From Nocardioides_C sp963700955 (lineage in GTDB: Bacteria > Actinomycetota > Actinomycetes > Propionibacteriales > Nocardioidaceae): a DNA stretch of 64,000 nucleotides. The first letter of the stretch is position 1. Every line of letters starts with the position of its first letter. The stretch lies in NCBI GenBank assembly GCA_963700955.1, contig CAVOZH010000009.1, positions 186,001 to 250,000 of the forward strand, given 5' to 3'. The translations under genes and the position numbers were made by a program. The notes beneath the pieces were generated by a model that worked only from the letters and a program-made list of their open reading frames with translations, did no database searches and had not been told where the DNA came from. Positions 55,772-63,771 of this stretch are shown in pieces.

Positions 55772-55978
55772 TCACCCCTCGAGCAGGAATGTCACCAACA
55801 TATCCACCCGATAGCTCGTCACGGCGCCATCGTGGACCTTGACGCTCTGCTCCTTTATCCAGGCCGACCTCACGCCACGCAAGGTCTCGTTCGCGCGGCT
55901 GATCCCCACCTTGATGGCGTCCTCGAATCCGATCTCGGACTCGGCGGTGATCTCAGTGACACGTGCAACGCTGCTCAT
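55772..55978 (-). CDS. Dodecin
   Basis: 68 residues, the normal dodecin length. VARVTEITAESEIGFEDAIKVGISRANETLRGVRSAWIKEQSVKV contains the conserved Trp and Gln that bind flavin, and the ends match. Dodecins form 12-mers that store FMN/FAD and CoA. GGGGAG lies six bases before the ATG at 55978. It converges with the sigma factor. Confidence 0.92.
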   Translation of the reverse strand: MSSVARVTEITAESEIGFEDAIKVGISRANETLRGVRSAWIKEQSVKVHDGAVTSYRVDMLVTFLLEG

Positions 55979-56179
55979 GGCGACTCCCCTCGAAGGTTTC
56001 GATGTCGACACGCTCCTAGCCGCGGGCCGCGACGGGAAGAGCCAAAGGTCCCCAGCACCAGCCTGATCCCGCGGCAGCGCGGATGCGAAGTTCCGCCTTC
56101 GGACCCTCAAGCTCTGCGTCCCGAGCAGCGGCAAGCATGGAAGCCGTCTAGCCCCGGTGGTTCGCGGCGGGCCGACAAT

Positions 56180-56233
56180 CCGCTCATCGGCATGACCGCG
56201 CTTCCCCTGTCCGCGGCAGACATCCGGTCATGA
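56180..56233. repeat. Dispersed intergenic repeat, reference copy
   Basis: Begins CCGCTCATCGGCA (56180-56192), continues TGACCGCGCTTC and CTGTCCGCGGCAGAC, ending near GGTCAT. Related copies are at 49279, 50728, 53309, 59298 and 62818, with looser ones near 58464 and 63440. Confidence 0.6.
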
Positions 56234-56324
56234 ACCTCTCCGTGGAGAAGGACGCCGCCGCACGGTTCGCGGAGCAGAGCGCGCGAAGGAGGGTCAGAGG
56301 TTGATTGGCCTTCTCGGGTGGCGT

Positions 56325-56558
56325 TCAGCGCTGCTGGCCGCGGCGCTGCGCCTCCCACGCGGCGATCGCATGCTTCTTCGCCTTGCGCGCACGGCGTGCC
56401 GCGAACAGCCCTAGCAACCCGCCGGAGACACCGTTGCCGGTGCTCAGTCCCTGCGTCTGGCTGGACATGGCCGCGTTAGCGATCTGGTCCGCCGCACTGC
56501 TGTCACCCACGGGGTTCTTCTCACCCGGGATCCGTTTCCGGTTAGGGGTCACCGACAC
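56325..56558 (-). CDS. Small basic hypothetical protein (77 aa)
   Basis: 77 residues with a Gly/Ser middle and a basic C-terminus (FAARRARKAKKHAIAAWEAQRRGQQR). GTG at 56558 lies five bases after AGGAG. No membrane helix beyond a short GLLGLF stretch. Function unknown. Confidence 0.55.
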   Translation of the reverse strand: MSVTPNRKRIPGEKNPVGDSSAADQIANAAMSSQTQGLSTGNGVSGGLLGLFAARRARKAKKHAIAAWEAQRRGQQR

Positions 56559-56901
56559 TTCCTCTCCTTACGTGACGTTCACACTGTCGCATCTGGCCTG
56601 GTCGAATGTCTGGCGTTCAGGCGGCGCGGATCGCGGCATAGAGGGTGCCTCGCTCACTCGCGGTAGGCGTCCGCGGCTAGAAGGGTTTCCTGTTCTTCGA
56701 GCTCGAAGCGCACTGAAACAGGTGTGGCGCTACCTGCGACCGCCCGCCCCTTGGATGAACCCGCACGAATTCGATCGCTCCGTGAATTGTCCGGTGCTAC
56801 TGCGCTAGCAAGAGGTGATAGAGCGCGCTGTCATCCGCAGTTCAAACCGTTCACCATCCGCGGCAAATGAGTGCGTGTGCGAAGCAACGGGCCACTTCTC
56901 G
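56559..56901. other. Region without a supported gene
   Basis: 343 bp with slightly lower GC. Only short, inconsistent frames and a weak copy of the repeat end (near 56826-56875) were seen. Confidence 0.45.
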
Positions 56902-57183
56902 TCACCGCTCTCTTGGCGCTCCGCGTTCCCACCAGTCGCTTTGTGGCTGCTCCCGGATCATGGCCGCCGCATCCTCCACTTGGAGATAGTTACAGAACTT
57001 CCACAGATCCTTCGCCGCGCGCGAATACTGGAACAGAACTCGATCGACTTCGAACGCGTCGAGTTCGCCGGCACGGTAGCGATCAATGGCGTCCCCGACA
57101 CGGTTCACGAGGTCACCCAACTGCGCGTTGTGGTAGTCCGCGACCACCGAGCGCGCCGCCCGTCGCTCCGACTTGCTGGACAC
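56902..57183 (-). CDS. Hypothetical protein
   Basis: 93 residues from GTG at 57183 (SSKSERRAARSVVADYHNAQLG); a second GTG at 57201 is possible. Helical throughout, with ELDAFEVDRVLFQYSRAAKDLWKFCNYLQVED. No signal peptide. Not recognised by me; there are hints of an actinobacterial conserved family. It lies downstream of the sigma gene on the same strand. Confidence 0.6.
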   Translation of the reverse strand: MSSKSERRAARSVVADYHNAQLGDLVNRVGDAIDRYRAGELDAFEVDRVLFQYSRAAKDLWKFCNYLQVEDAAAMIREQPQSDWWERGAPRER

Positions 57184-57267
57184 AAGTCCGAGGTTACTCA
57201 CGGGCTCGCGCCTCGCAGCGGCATGAGCGAGCACCAAGTCGTCCGCGCGCCTCCTCCCAATAGCGGC

Positions 57268-57795
57268 TCAGACGTCGTGGCGGAGGGCGGTTGCTCGGTC
57301 AGCGGGAGCCTCTAGCAGGGTTCGGAGACGTTGGCGGGCTCGGTGATGTCGGCTCCGGACGGTGCCTTCGGGCAGCTGCAGGTGTTGGGCAGCTTCCACC
57401 TGGGTGAAGCCGTCCCAGTGCACCAAACGGATGATCTCCCGATCGAGCGGGTGCAGCTCTTCGAGGGCGGCACTGAGGTCCGGGCCCGCATGCTCGGTCG
57501 CCTGGGCCTCGGCATGGAGTTGTGACCGCAGCTGCTCGGTAAGGGCACTGCGGCGGCGGCGACCGCGGCGCTGGGTGGAGAGCACGCGTTTGGCGACGCC
57601 GTACAACCACATGCGTGCCTCGACCTCATCCGCTGGCACCGCTCGAGCCTTGCGCCAGAGCACCAGGAGTGTGTCGCCCAGGAGGTCCGCGGCGTCATCG
57701 GCGTCGCGTACCCGGCCGAGGAAATAGGCAAGCAGGTCAGGGAGGTTGTCCTCGATCAGGCGTTCCACGCGTTGGGACGCCTCACTCGCGCCCAT
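57268..57795 (-). CDS. ECF-type RNA polymerase sigma factor
   Basis: 175 residues. Sigma-2: LIEDNLPDLLAYFLGRVRDADDAADLLGDTLLVLWRKARAVP. Sigma-4: ALEELHPLDREIIRLVHWDGFTQVEAAQHLQLPEGTVRSRHHRARQRLRTLL. AGGAGG precedes the ATG at 57795. Its start overlaps the end of the membrane protein gene upstream by 14 bp, so the two form a unit. Target genes unknown. Confidence 0.9.
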   Translation of the reverse strand: MGASEASQRVERLIEDNLPDLLAYFLGRVRDADDAADLLGDTLLVLWRKARAVPADEVEARMWLYGVAKRVLSTQRRGRRRRSALTEQLRSQLHAEAQATEHAGPDLSAALEELHPLDREIIRLVHWDGFTQVEAAQHLQLPEGTVRSRHHRARQRLRTLLEAPADRATALRHDV

Positions 57796-58381
57796 CGACG
57801 CCTCCTGGACCGGCGCAGGAAAGGGTCGCGGCCTCGAAGAGCGGGCCGTCCGAGTCGCCCATGTGCACCAGTTCCGGCACGGCCTGACGAGCGTGCCGCC
57901 AGAGGTCGTCGGCGACCCTGTCGAAGATGGCTTCGTTCTGGGCCTCTGGGCTGGCATCGGGCAGGTCCAGTCGGGACAGCACCCTGTCCCCGTAGCCAAC
58001 CCACGTTGAGTCTGACGGGATCTTGTTCAGCTCCGTTTGCTGTGACGGGCTCAGGTGTTTGAAGTCCATGAAGGCAAGACACTCGACCCGTCTGCCCAGG
58101 GAGTTCGTGTAGTCCACCGGGATGCCTGGCCGAATCCTGACCGTGTCTGCGTCCTTAGCGACGAACGGCGGAATGCTGAGGTCGTAGGCCGTGATCGTGC
58201 CGGCGCCCGTTGCCAGGAGGGCCACGCCGCCGACAGCGGCGAGGACCATCCTCCTGCGCGGCCGACGTGAACGACCCGCTTCGGTCGTTTGAGTCGCCAT
58301 CAACCGTGCGATGCGCACGGCGTGATCGGTCGGCTGGGGGGCGCTTCTCTGAAGCAGCGTGTCCAGTTCCTGCTCATCCAT
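57782..58381 (-). CDS. Single-pass membrane protein, likely anti-sigma-like partner
   Basis: 199 residues. The first 45 residues are cytoplasmic and basic, a helix spans about 45-66 (MVLAAVGGVALLATGAGTITAYDL) and the rest is extracellular with few cysteines (ECLAF, SCAGPG). This topology and its coupling to a sigma gene suggest a regulator, though the cytoplasmic part lacks a clear zinc anti-sigma motif. AGGAGG precedes the ATG at 58381. Confidence 0.72.
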   Translation of the reverse strand: MDEQELDTLLQRSAPQPTDHAVRIARLMATQTTEAGRSRRPRRRMVLAAVGGVALLATGAGTITAYDLSIPPFVAKDADTVRIRPGIPVDYTNSLGRRVECLAFMDFKHLSPSQQTELNKIPSDSTWVGYGDRVLSRLDLPDASPEAQNEAIFDRVADDLWRHARQAVPELVHMGDSDGPLFEAATLSCAGPGGVDGRE

Positions 58382-58534
58382 GGGTGTCCTCCTGCGGTCA
58401 GTCACCCTCCTCATGGCCGGCACCGGGGAGATCGTTGCATTCCGGCGGTGCTTTCTAGGCATATCCGCTCATGACGCCATCTGATCAGCGGCATATCCGG
58501 ATGTGCTCGAGTCGCCGATCCGTAGGCTGCGAGA

Positions 58535-58795
58535 GTGAACTGGCATCCGAAAAGGGACACCGAGTGGTACCCACAGAAGCCCACCGTGGGACAGGCTGCC
58601 TTCGGAGCTGTCTTCTGCTTGGCGCTGGCGGGGCTCGCGCTCTTCTGGAGTACAGGGGAGTCCGACACGGGCAACCGCATCTTCCTATGGGTCATGGCCG
58701 GGCTCATGCTGATCCTGGCAACATGGCGGATCGCCATTGGAGTTCGCCTCGTCGGTGCGGGCCGGAGGCGTCGTCGCGCCATCCGCGGCCTCTAG
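58535..58795 (+). CDS. Small membrane protein
   Basis: 86 residues with two predicted helices (AAFGAVFCLALAGLALFWS and FLWVMAGLMLILATWRIAIGV) and a basic tail GRRRRRAIRGL. Starts with GTG at 58535. Divergent from the sigma operon. Unknown function. Confidence 0.6.
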   Translation: MNWHPKRDTEWYPQKPTVGQAAFGAVFCLALAGLALFWSTGESDTGNRIFLWVMAGLMLILATWRIAIGVRLVGAGRRRRRAIRGL

Positions 58796-58866
58796 CATTC
58801 GAAGCCGGGCATTCCTCGCCGACTAGAACATCGGCGTGAGCGCGGACAGCGGCAGAGGAGGACGTT

Positions 58867-59262
58867 TCAGTTGGGAGTCACCGTGGCGGATTGGACTACC
58901 TGGATCAGGTGTCCGTCCGGGTCTTCCACCCAGGCGATGAGGAGTCGATCCAGCCAAGGTTCTGGTGGCTTGACTGGCGTGGCCCCTAGCTCCTGTAGAC
59001 GCGAGTACGCCGCTGGGGTGTCGTCTGTCCACAGGATCACCGCCGCGCGCTGACCGGTGACAACGGGGTCGAGCCCATGGTCCCCTCGCGTAGAAGCCTC
59101 GCTCGCCAGACCAATTCGGTATCCGTTGAGTGCGAGGTCGATGTGGATCGGGGTGCCTTCCCTCGGGGTCCTGAAGACCTCCTCAAAGCCCAGCGCCCTG
59201 TAGAAGTCCGCGGTGTGCGCAAGGTCCCTGCTGAAGAGAACGACCTGGGGTGTCTTGAACAT
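58867..59262 (-). CDS. VOC-family protein
   Basis: 131 residues. TPQVVLFSRDLAHTADFYRALGFEEVFRTPREGTPIHIDL is the first half and DDTPAAYSRLQELGATPVKPPEPW plus WVEDPDGHLIQVVQ the second, with the DPDG(H/N) glyoxalase motif. ATG at 59262 or GTG at 59268. Possible glyoxalase or resistance protein; substrate open. Confidence 0.85.
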   Translation of the reverse strand: MFKTPQVVLFSRDLAHTADFYRALGFEEVFRTPREGTPIHIDLALNGYRIGLASEASTRGDHGLDPVVTGQRAAVILWTDDTPAAYSRLQELGATPVKPPEPWLDRLLIAWVEDPDGHLIQVVQSATVTPN

Positions 59263-59297
59263 CGCCACGAACGAAATCCTGGCACAACCAGGCCATT

Positions 59298-59350
59298 CGC
59301 ATCGCGGCATGGCCGCGCTTCACTCTTCGCGGCAGACGCGGACGTTCCTG
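59298..59350. repeat. Copy of the dispersed intergenic repeat
   Basis: GCATCGCGGCATGGCCGCGCTTC then TCGCGGCAGACGCGGACGTT, closely matching 56180-56233 and 50728-50790. Confidence 0.55.
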
Positions 59351-59375
59351 AACTACTCGTGGTCGGGATCCTGAG

Positions 59376-59928
59376 TCAGTCCAGTAACGCCAGCACGCCG
59401 TCCTCGAAGTCGACGAGACGACGCGTATTGCCGTCCCAGATGACGTTGGCTGGGTTGAGATCGGCGATGCCGAGCGCCACCAACTGCGGCTCCGGGAGGG
59501 TGTCAGATCTCCCGAGCCACGCCAGGGCTGCGTCGACGGCGCGCGCCACGAGCCCCGGGTCGCGGCACTCGGCGAGTGCGTATGCATCGCTGAGCCACTC
59601 GGTCACGGTCTGCCACTGTGCGGTCGGCCCGTACAGGCGCTCGGTGATGCCCGCGCGTCGCACGTCGTCGAGCGAGACGTCGTAGACATTCCGCAGCCGC
59701 CTTCCCGAGCGCGGCGGTCTGCGGGAGCCTGAGCGGCTCACCGCCCAGCGGTTGCCCCAGAAGCCGCTCCATGACGACCACTGGCGCGTCGTTCTCCATC
59801 TCCCGGCGCAGTGTCCTGGGGGCCACCCCGGGCGCGTGGTCAGCGAGGACCGTCAGGCAGGCCCACTCCCGAGCCGCCTCGCCGCGGTCCCAGCTGACGT
59901 ACGGCTTGCGTACTTCGGTGGTGGTCCA
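59376..59928 (-). pseudogene. Phosphotransferase (APH-like) pseudogene
   Basis: Two frames carry one protein. The first runs from 59928 (PYVSWDRGEAAREWACL; MENDAPVVVMERLLGQPLGG) to about 59700. The second continues with VYDVSLDDVRRAGITERLYG to ADLNPANVIWDG and RLVDFEDGVL, the APH catalytic loop and metal motif. In-frame stops (TAG, TGA) directly precede 59928, and the N-terminus is missing. Frameshift at about 59695-59704. Related to aminoglycoside/choline kinases; not functional as read. Confidence 0.75.
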
Positions 59929-60020
59929 CTATCAGCGGCATCACAGTGCGTTCGAAGTCACCGTGCTTGAGCAAACCGACAGCCATGGGCCTCATGGCCC
60001 CGAGCGCTGGCCCTCTGCGG

Positions 60021-60629
60021 TCAGGCTCCGAGCACCCTCGCGCTCTCGATCTCCTGCGCGAGCCGACGCAGCGTCGCGATCACGGGGTCGACCATGACGG
60101 TGCCCACCACGACCGTGTGCAGCGCAGCGGCCGGCGAGGGTGCGGAGGCGGCCACGGCCACGTCGACGGCTGCGATCTGACGCACCGCCTCGGCGTAGTC
60201 GGCGATGCCCGAGGCGGACAAGGACACGCCCGCCGCGCGGGCATCGGCGACGGCACGGGCCAGCGACCCGAGCAGCGGGCTGTCCACGCACGACTCCCAG
60301 CCCAGGTCTCGCATCCAGCCGATCACTTCCTCGGTCGGCTCCACGGGCTCGACCGGTGGCGGCAGGGCGCGGTGGGCGACGCCCAGGAAGTCGTGCGGCG
60401 AGCCGGGCGGGTCCTCCAGCGCGTCGACCACGGCCCGGACCCCGGTGATCCCCAGGCCGCCCGACTCGATCAGCGCACGAATCAACCGCACCCGCTCGAC
60501 GTGGGTCTCGTCGTAGACCGCCCGTGTCCTGCTCGTGGCGATGCCGGGCATGAGCAGTCCCTCGCGCAGGTAGTACTTCAGCGTCGGGACGGAGACACCG
60601 GTGGTCTCGGCCAGCTCGGAGATTCGCAC
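60021..60629 (-). CDS. MerR-family regulator
   Basis: 202 residues. The winged HTH is at the N-terminus (RISELAETTGVSVPTLKYYLREGLLMPG), with the C-terminal half an effector domain (VEPTEEVIGWMRDLGWESC, TVMVDPVIATLRRLAQEIE). GTG at 60629 is the start. Divergent from a DUF4188 gene, with a dyad between. A 50-bp near copy of its coding sequence (48 of 50 identical) is found at 61756-61805. Confidence 0.88.
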   Translation of the reverse strand: MRISELAETTGVSVPTLKYYLREGLLMPGIATSRTRAVYDETHVERVRLIRALIESGGLGITGVRAVVDALEDPPGSPHDFLGVAHRALPPPVEPVEPTEEVIGWMRDLGWESCVDSPLLGSLARAVADARAAGVSLSASGIADYAEAVRQIAAVDVAVAASAPSPAAALHTVVVGTVMVDPVIATLRRLAQEIESARVLGA

Positions 60630-60648
60630 GTGCGCACCCTTGACATCA

Positions 60649-60699
60649 GATAGTGATGCTATCCATTGTAGGAAGAGTTTCCTAGCCAGTGACACTATC
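60649..60699. promoter_or_regulatory. MerR-type operator between the MerR and DUF4188 genes
   Basis: GATAG-N5-CTATC at 60649-60663, and GATAGTG (60649-60655) also mirrors CACTATC (60693-60699). A TTGACA hexamer (60640-60645) sits just before it on the plus strand, so the dyad falls in the spacer, as in MerR promoters. Confidence 0.65.
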
Positions 60700-60715
60700 C
60701 AACAGGAGTCCCGCC

Positions 60716-61216
60716 GTGACTGCCCGCGTCGCCCGTGTCACCCACGCCTTCGACGGCGATCTCGTCCTCTTCCTGATCGGCATGCGCATCCACCAACCGT
60801 GGCGGCTCGACGTTGTCGGTCGCGTCTTCGCCGCCATGCCACGCATGGTCGCCGAGCTCGAGCGCAACCGGCAGGCCGCGGGCCGCGGTGAGGCCGACGA
60901 CCTGGGCTTTCTCAGCGCCCGCTACCTGCTCGACGGGGCGCACCCGATGGTGCTCCAGTACTGGCGCAGCTCCGAGGACCTCTACCGCTACGCGGCCAAC
61001 GCCGACCTGAGGCACCGGCCGGCCTGGAAGGCCTTCTACGGCTACGCCGCAAAGGCGCCCGAGGCGGTCACCATCTGGCACGAGACCTACGCGGTGCCGG
61101 CCGGCGGCCACGAGTCGATCTACGGCGGGCCCGCTCGCTTCGGCCTGGCCGCGATCGACGGGGTCGTCCCCATCAGCCAACGCGGCGAGCGCGCCCGCAA
61201 GCGGATGGCCAGCTGA
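60716..61216 (+). CDS. DUF4188-domain protein
   Basis: 166 residues. VTARVARVTHAFDGDLVLFLIGMRIHQPWRLDVVGRVFAAMP is the family opening; the SARYLLDGAHPMVLQYWRSSEDLYRYA and WHETYAVPAGGHESIYG segments follow. DUF4188 belongs to the dimeric alpha-beta-barrel fold and has an uncertain oxygenase-like role. AGGAG lies seven bases before GTG at 60716. Pairing with a MerR gene suggests stress or drug-induced expression. Confidence 0.88.
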   Translation: MTARVARVTHAFDGDLVLFLIGMRIHQPWRLDVVGRVFAAMPRMVAELERNRQAAGRGEADDLGFLSARYLLDGAHPMVLQYWRSSEDLYRYAANADLRHRPAWKAFYGYAAKAPEAVTIWHETYAVPAGGHESIYGGPARFGLAAIDGVVPISQRGERARKRMAS

Positions 61217-61315
61217 CGCACCGGGCCGATTGCTGAGCGCAGTTCCTCGGCAGTTCCGCATTCACAATGCGGCGCATGTCCGTGCGTGTCGCCAAGCACG
61301 GTGACGACTTGTCTC

Positions 61316-61500
61316 CTAGCCCAACCGCAGGATCGTCTCCTCGATCTCTGCTCCGCGTGCCGGCGCGAAGGACACCTCGGCGTCGATGATCCGGAACCCA
61401 GTCCTCTCGAGCACCCGGAGTGACCCGGCGTTGTCGCTTGCAGCCCGGGCATAAAGGGGCCGAATCCGAACTACCTCGAGAAACAGGGGCAAGGGCCTGA
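61316..61500 (-). pseudogene. C-terminal fragment of a GNAT acetyltransferase
   Basis: The frame reads LEVVRIRPLYARAASDNAGS, then LRVLERTGFRII, down to EIEETILRLG and a TAG at 61316-61318. This is the last ~60 residues of a RimJ/RimL-like GNAT. Upstream it is cut by the transposase fragment near 61500; no start remains. Confidence 0.7.
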
Positions 61501-61626
61501 CGCGTGCAGCCTCGACACGCCCGCGAGACCCTCGGGCAGCCGAGCCCGAGCCAGCCGCTTGCCGGCATGGTCAACGACCTCGACATCGTGGTGGTCCTCG
61601 GCCCAGTCGTCACCCACGAACAGCAA
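61471..61626 (-). mobile_element. IS110-family transposase 5' fragment
   Basis: A TTG start at 61626 with GGAGG upstream reads LLFVGDDWAEDHHDVEVVD, then RLARARLPEGLAGVSRLHA, typical of the DEDD N-terminus of IS110 transposases (D-W-A..H-H). Homology ends at about 61500; a stop follows at 61471. Only about 42 codons of an expected 400 remain. Confidence 0.72.
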
Positions 61627-61755
61627 TCCCTACCTCCTGCCTTCGTACCAACAGCATCGGCAGCGTGGAGAAGACACCCGGCGATCTAATGGTCAAGTGC
61701 TCACCACCCACAGCGGGGCACGTCATCCCATCAGCGGTCGCGTCTCCTCACGGCC

Positions 61756-61805
61756 GGTGGGCGACGCCCAGGAAGTCGTGCGGCGAGGTGGGCGGGTCCT
61801 CCAGC
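61756..61805. repeat. Near-copy of part of the MerR gene
   Basis: 48 of 50 bases equal 60371-60420, coding on the minus strand for EDPPTSPHDFLGVAH. Probably a remnant of a second MerR gene. Flanking 61806-61962 carries a short C-terminal frame (LVDLQHFLERPPMSQAARA) with no recognised match. Confidence 0.7.
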
Positions 61806-61962
61806 CGCTACCGGAACCGATCCTGCCAAGAGCAGGGCCGGCTAGACCCATTGGATCCGGATGGCCGCAGCGCGCGCTGCCTGCGACATCGGCGGGCGCT
61901 CGAGGAAGTGCTGCAAGTCGACGAGGTCACTCCAACCACGCGACGTCACGAATGCCGGGCGG

Positions 61963-62625
61963 CTATGACCCGAACTTCGTCCATTGCCCTTCGGAGACCA
62001 CCTCGACGGAGCCGTCGACGACCTTGATGGCCGTCTGTTCGTCGATGGCGTAGGCCGGGACGCCGATGTCGGCGGCCCACCGCTCTGCGTGCGCCAGGGT
62101 GTTCGTCGGGAAAAGGTCCAGGTGGGGGAAGATCGAGAAGTCCACGACTCCCAGGGTGCGGTCGTCCGGAGCGGAGGGCCACTCGACGAAGTCCGCTCCG
62201 ATCCGGGGCGTCATCACCATGCTTCCGGCACTCACTCCCACCCAGACCGTGTCGGGCAGCGAAGGCAGCAGATCGGCCAGCCCGGACTCCCGCATCCAGT
62301 GGCACAGGTACGTCGCGTCCCCTCCGTCGACCAGGAGCACGTCGGCCTCCCGTACCCAGGGCACCCACCGCTCCGCGCCGATGGTGGGCAGTGCGGTGAG
62401 CTCGAGGACACCGAGCGACTTCCAGCCCAGGCCGGAGAAGTGCCGGAAGCCGGGCTCGGCGGCCACCAGGCCCCGCACCGATGTCGGACCGCACATCGGG
62501 TGACCCCACTGTGCGGTCGGGACGACCAGGGCCTGGCACTCGGCGATCGGCTTCCCGAGTTGCTGCACGAGCGCCGAGTGGATGCTTGGGTTCGTGACGC
62601 CGCCTGACGTCAGCAAGAGCTTCAA
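61963..62625 (-). CDS. Peptidase E (S51) family, class I glutamine-amidotransferase-like
   Basis: 220 residues. LLTSGGVTNPSIHSALV opens the fold, VREADVLLVDGGDATYLCHWM carries the GGD motif, and WVGVSAGSMVM has the nucleophile S132. Peptidase E cleaves Asp-X dipeptides; relatives include cyanophycinase. The TTG at 62625 follows GGAGG by four bases, making the 44-codon upstream frame unlikely. Confidence 0.82.
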   Translation of the reverse strand: MKLLLTSGGVTNPSIHSALVQQLGKPIAECQALVVPTAQWGHPMCGPTSVRGLVAAEPGFRHFSGLGWKSLGVLELTALPTIGAERWVPWVREADVLLVDGGDATYLCHWMRESGLADLLPSLPDTVWVGVSAGSMVMTPRIGADFVEWPSAPDDRTLGVVDFSIFPHLDLFPTNTLAHAERWAADIGVPAYAIDEQTAIKVVDGSVEVVSEGQWTKFGS

Positions 62626-62817
62626 GGTGCCTCCAAGTTCGCGAGCGGACGGTGGATGTGAATGAAGACCCGGGACCGTGCTGGGACTCATCGCAGTTCG
62701 GGCAACCTTTTCAAAATCACCCAAATCGCCGGGCGGGATTGCCCACTGATCCTCCACCCGGTCCTACCGCGCACCACACGTGCAACCGACGCACGCAGGA
62801 TGCGCATGTCGCGACGA

Positions 62818-62830
62818 CCGCTCATCGGCA
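62818..62830. repeat. Core of the dispersed repeat
   Basis: CCGCTCATCGGCA again, in the intergenic space upstream of the peptidase E gene and downstream of the GNAT gene; the rest of 62626-62871 holds no gene. Confidence 0.5.
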
Positions 62831-62871
62831 GGTGCGCACACGCTACACAGCAGATCCGGTCGAGATTCGGT

Positions 62872-63414
62872 TCACCAGGCGTCACCGGGTCGGTCCTCGC
62901 AGGTCACTCCCACGGACAGATCCGGCACGACGGACGGATCCAGGCGGAGGACCATGAGCCCGCCATGATCGCCGTCCGGGACGACGCCTATCGCTGTCCG
63001 GGTGTACGAGAGCCCGCGCCACTGCTCCCAACCGAGCGACTCGTAGAAGCCCGTGGCGCGTCCAGTCGAAAGAAGCGCAACCGGCCAGCGAGAGGAGATC
63101 TCCTCCTTGAGCCTCTCCATCGTTCGACGACCAATGCCTTCGCCCTGGCGCCCAGGATCGGTGGCCACGGCTTCGACGTAACCCACAGTGCGCCACGCCT
63201 CGTCCCCGAACCTGATCCGCCGCGGCACAGCGCTAGCGTGGCCGATGAGACGGTCGCCGTCGCGAGCCAGCACGTGCACACCGCCGTAGGCGTGGTCGGC
63301 GTCATCGTCGGTGAAGCGGTCGCCGAACGCCCGGTCCCAGAGCGCCCGCAGGCCCACGCAGGTCGCCGGGTCGATCTGGTCACTCTCGACTACGACGACG
63401 TCCACGAACGCCAA
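62872..63414 (-). CDS. GNAT acetyltransferase similar to aminoglycoside 2'-N-acetyltransferase
   Basis: 180 residues. DDDADHAYGGVHVLARDGDRLIGHASAVPRRI and GYVEAVATDPGRQGEGIGRRTMERL (acetyl-CoA Q/RxxGxG), then FYESLGWEQWRGLSYTRT, and a C-terminus ending LSVGVTCEDRPGDAW. The order GGVHxLV, GYVEAVAV and the closing C-D-W-R-x-G-D-V-W-type end match AAC(2')-I. TTG at 63414 or GTG at 63405 may be the start. Whether it modifies aminoglycosides is unknown; chromosomal AAC(2')-I enzymes in mycobacteria are a precedent. Confidence 0.75.
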   Translation of the reverse strand: MAFVDVVVVESDQIDPATCVGLRALWDRAFGDRFTDDDADHAYGGVHVLARDGDRLIGHASAVPRRIRFGDEAWRTVGYVEAVATDPGRQGEGIGRRTMERLKEEISSRWPVALLSTGRATGFYESLGWEQWRGLSYTRTAIGVVPDGDHGGLMVLRLDPSVVPDLSVGVTCEDRPGDAW

Positions 63415-63557
63415 TCTAGGGGTTCGCGGGTCGATACAGCGTTAACCGCGGCATCAGCGCACGGATCGCCGCATGAGCGGACATGTGGGTTGGCCGACGT
63501 CATCGTGCTCCGGTGGGTCGCAGGGCGGGAGCAGATTGCTTGGGTAGGTTGCCCACC

Positions 63558-63660
63558 GTGACTGAGCTCGGGCCCGTCCCCTGGCCACCGCCCCCGATCA
63601 GAACCGAGCGGCTCGTGCTCCGCGAGCCCGAGGCCGCCGACCAACTGGTTACCTTCGCCT
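63558..63660 (+). pseudogene. N-terminal fragment of a RimJ/RimL-type GNAT
   Basis: From GTG at 63558 the frame reads VTELGPVPWPPPPIRTERLV, then LREPEAADQLVTF, a typical GNAT start; homology is lost at about 63655. The fragment is followed by unrelated sequence. Its missing C-terminus is like the fragment at 61316-61500, though on the other strand. Confidence 0.55.
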
Positions 63661-63771
63661 CTACCGCGGCCGCTCCATCCCGCGATTGGCTTCGATTGGC
63701 TCCAGTCAGGTCTCGGAACACCAAAGGGACTGACAGAACGGGACCGGGTGATCCGGACAGGAGGGACCGGG

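Noticed and set aside
61806..61962. Short C-terminal frame before the peptidase E gene
   Set aside because: Too short and unrecognised to call a gene; reported only as context.
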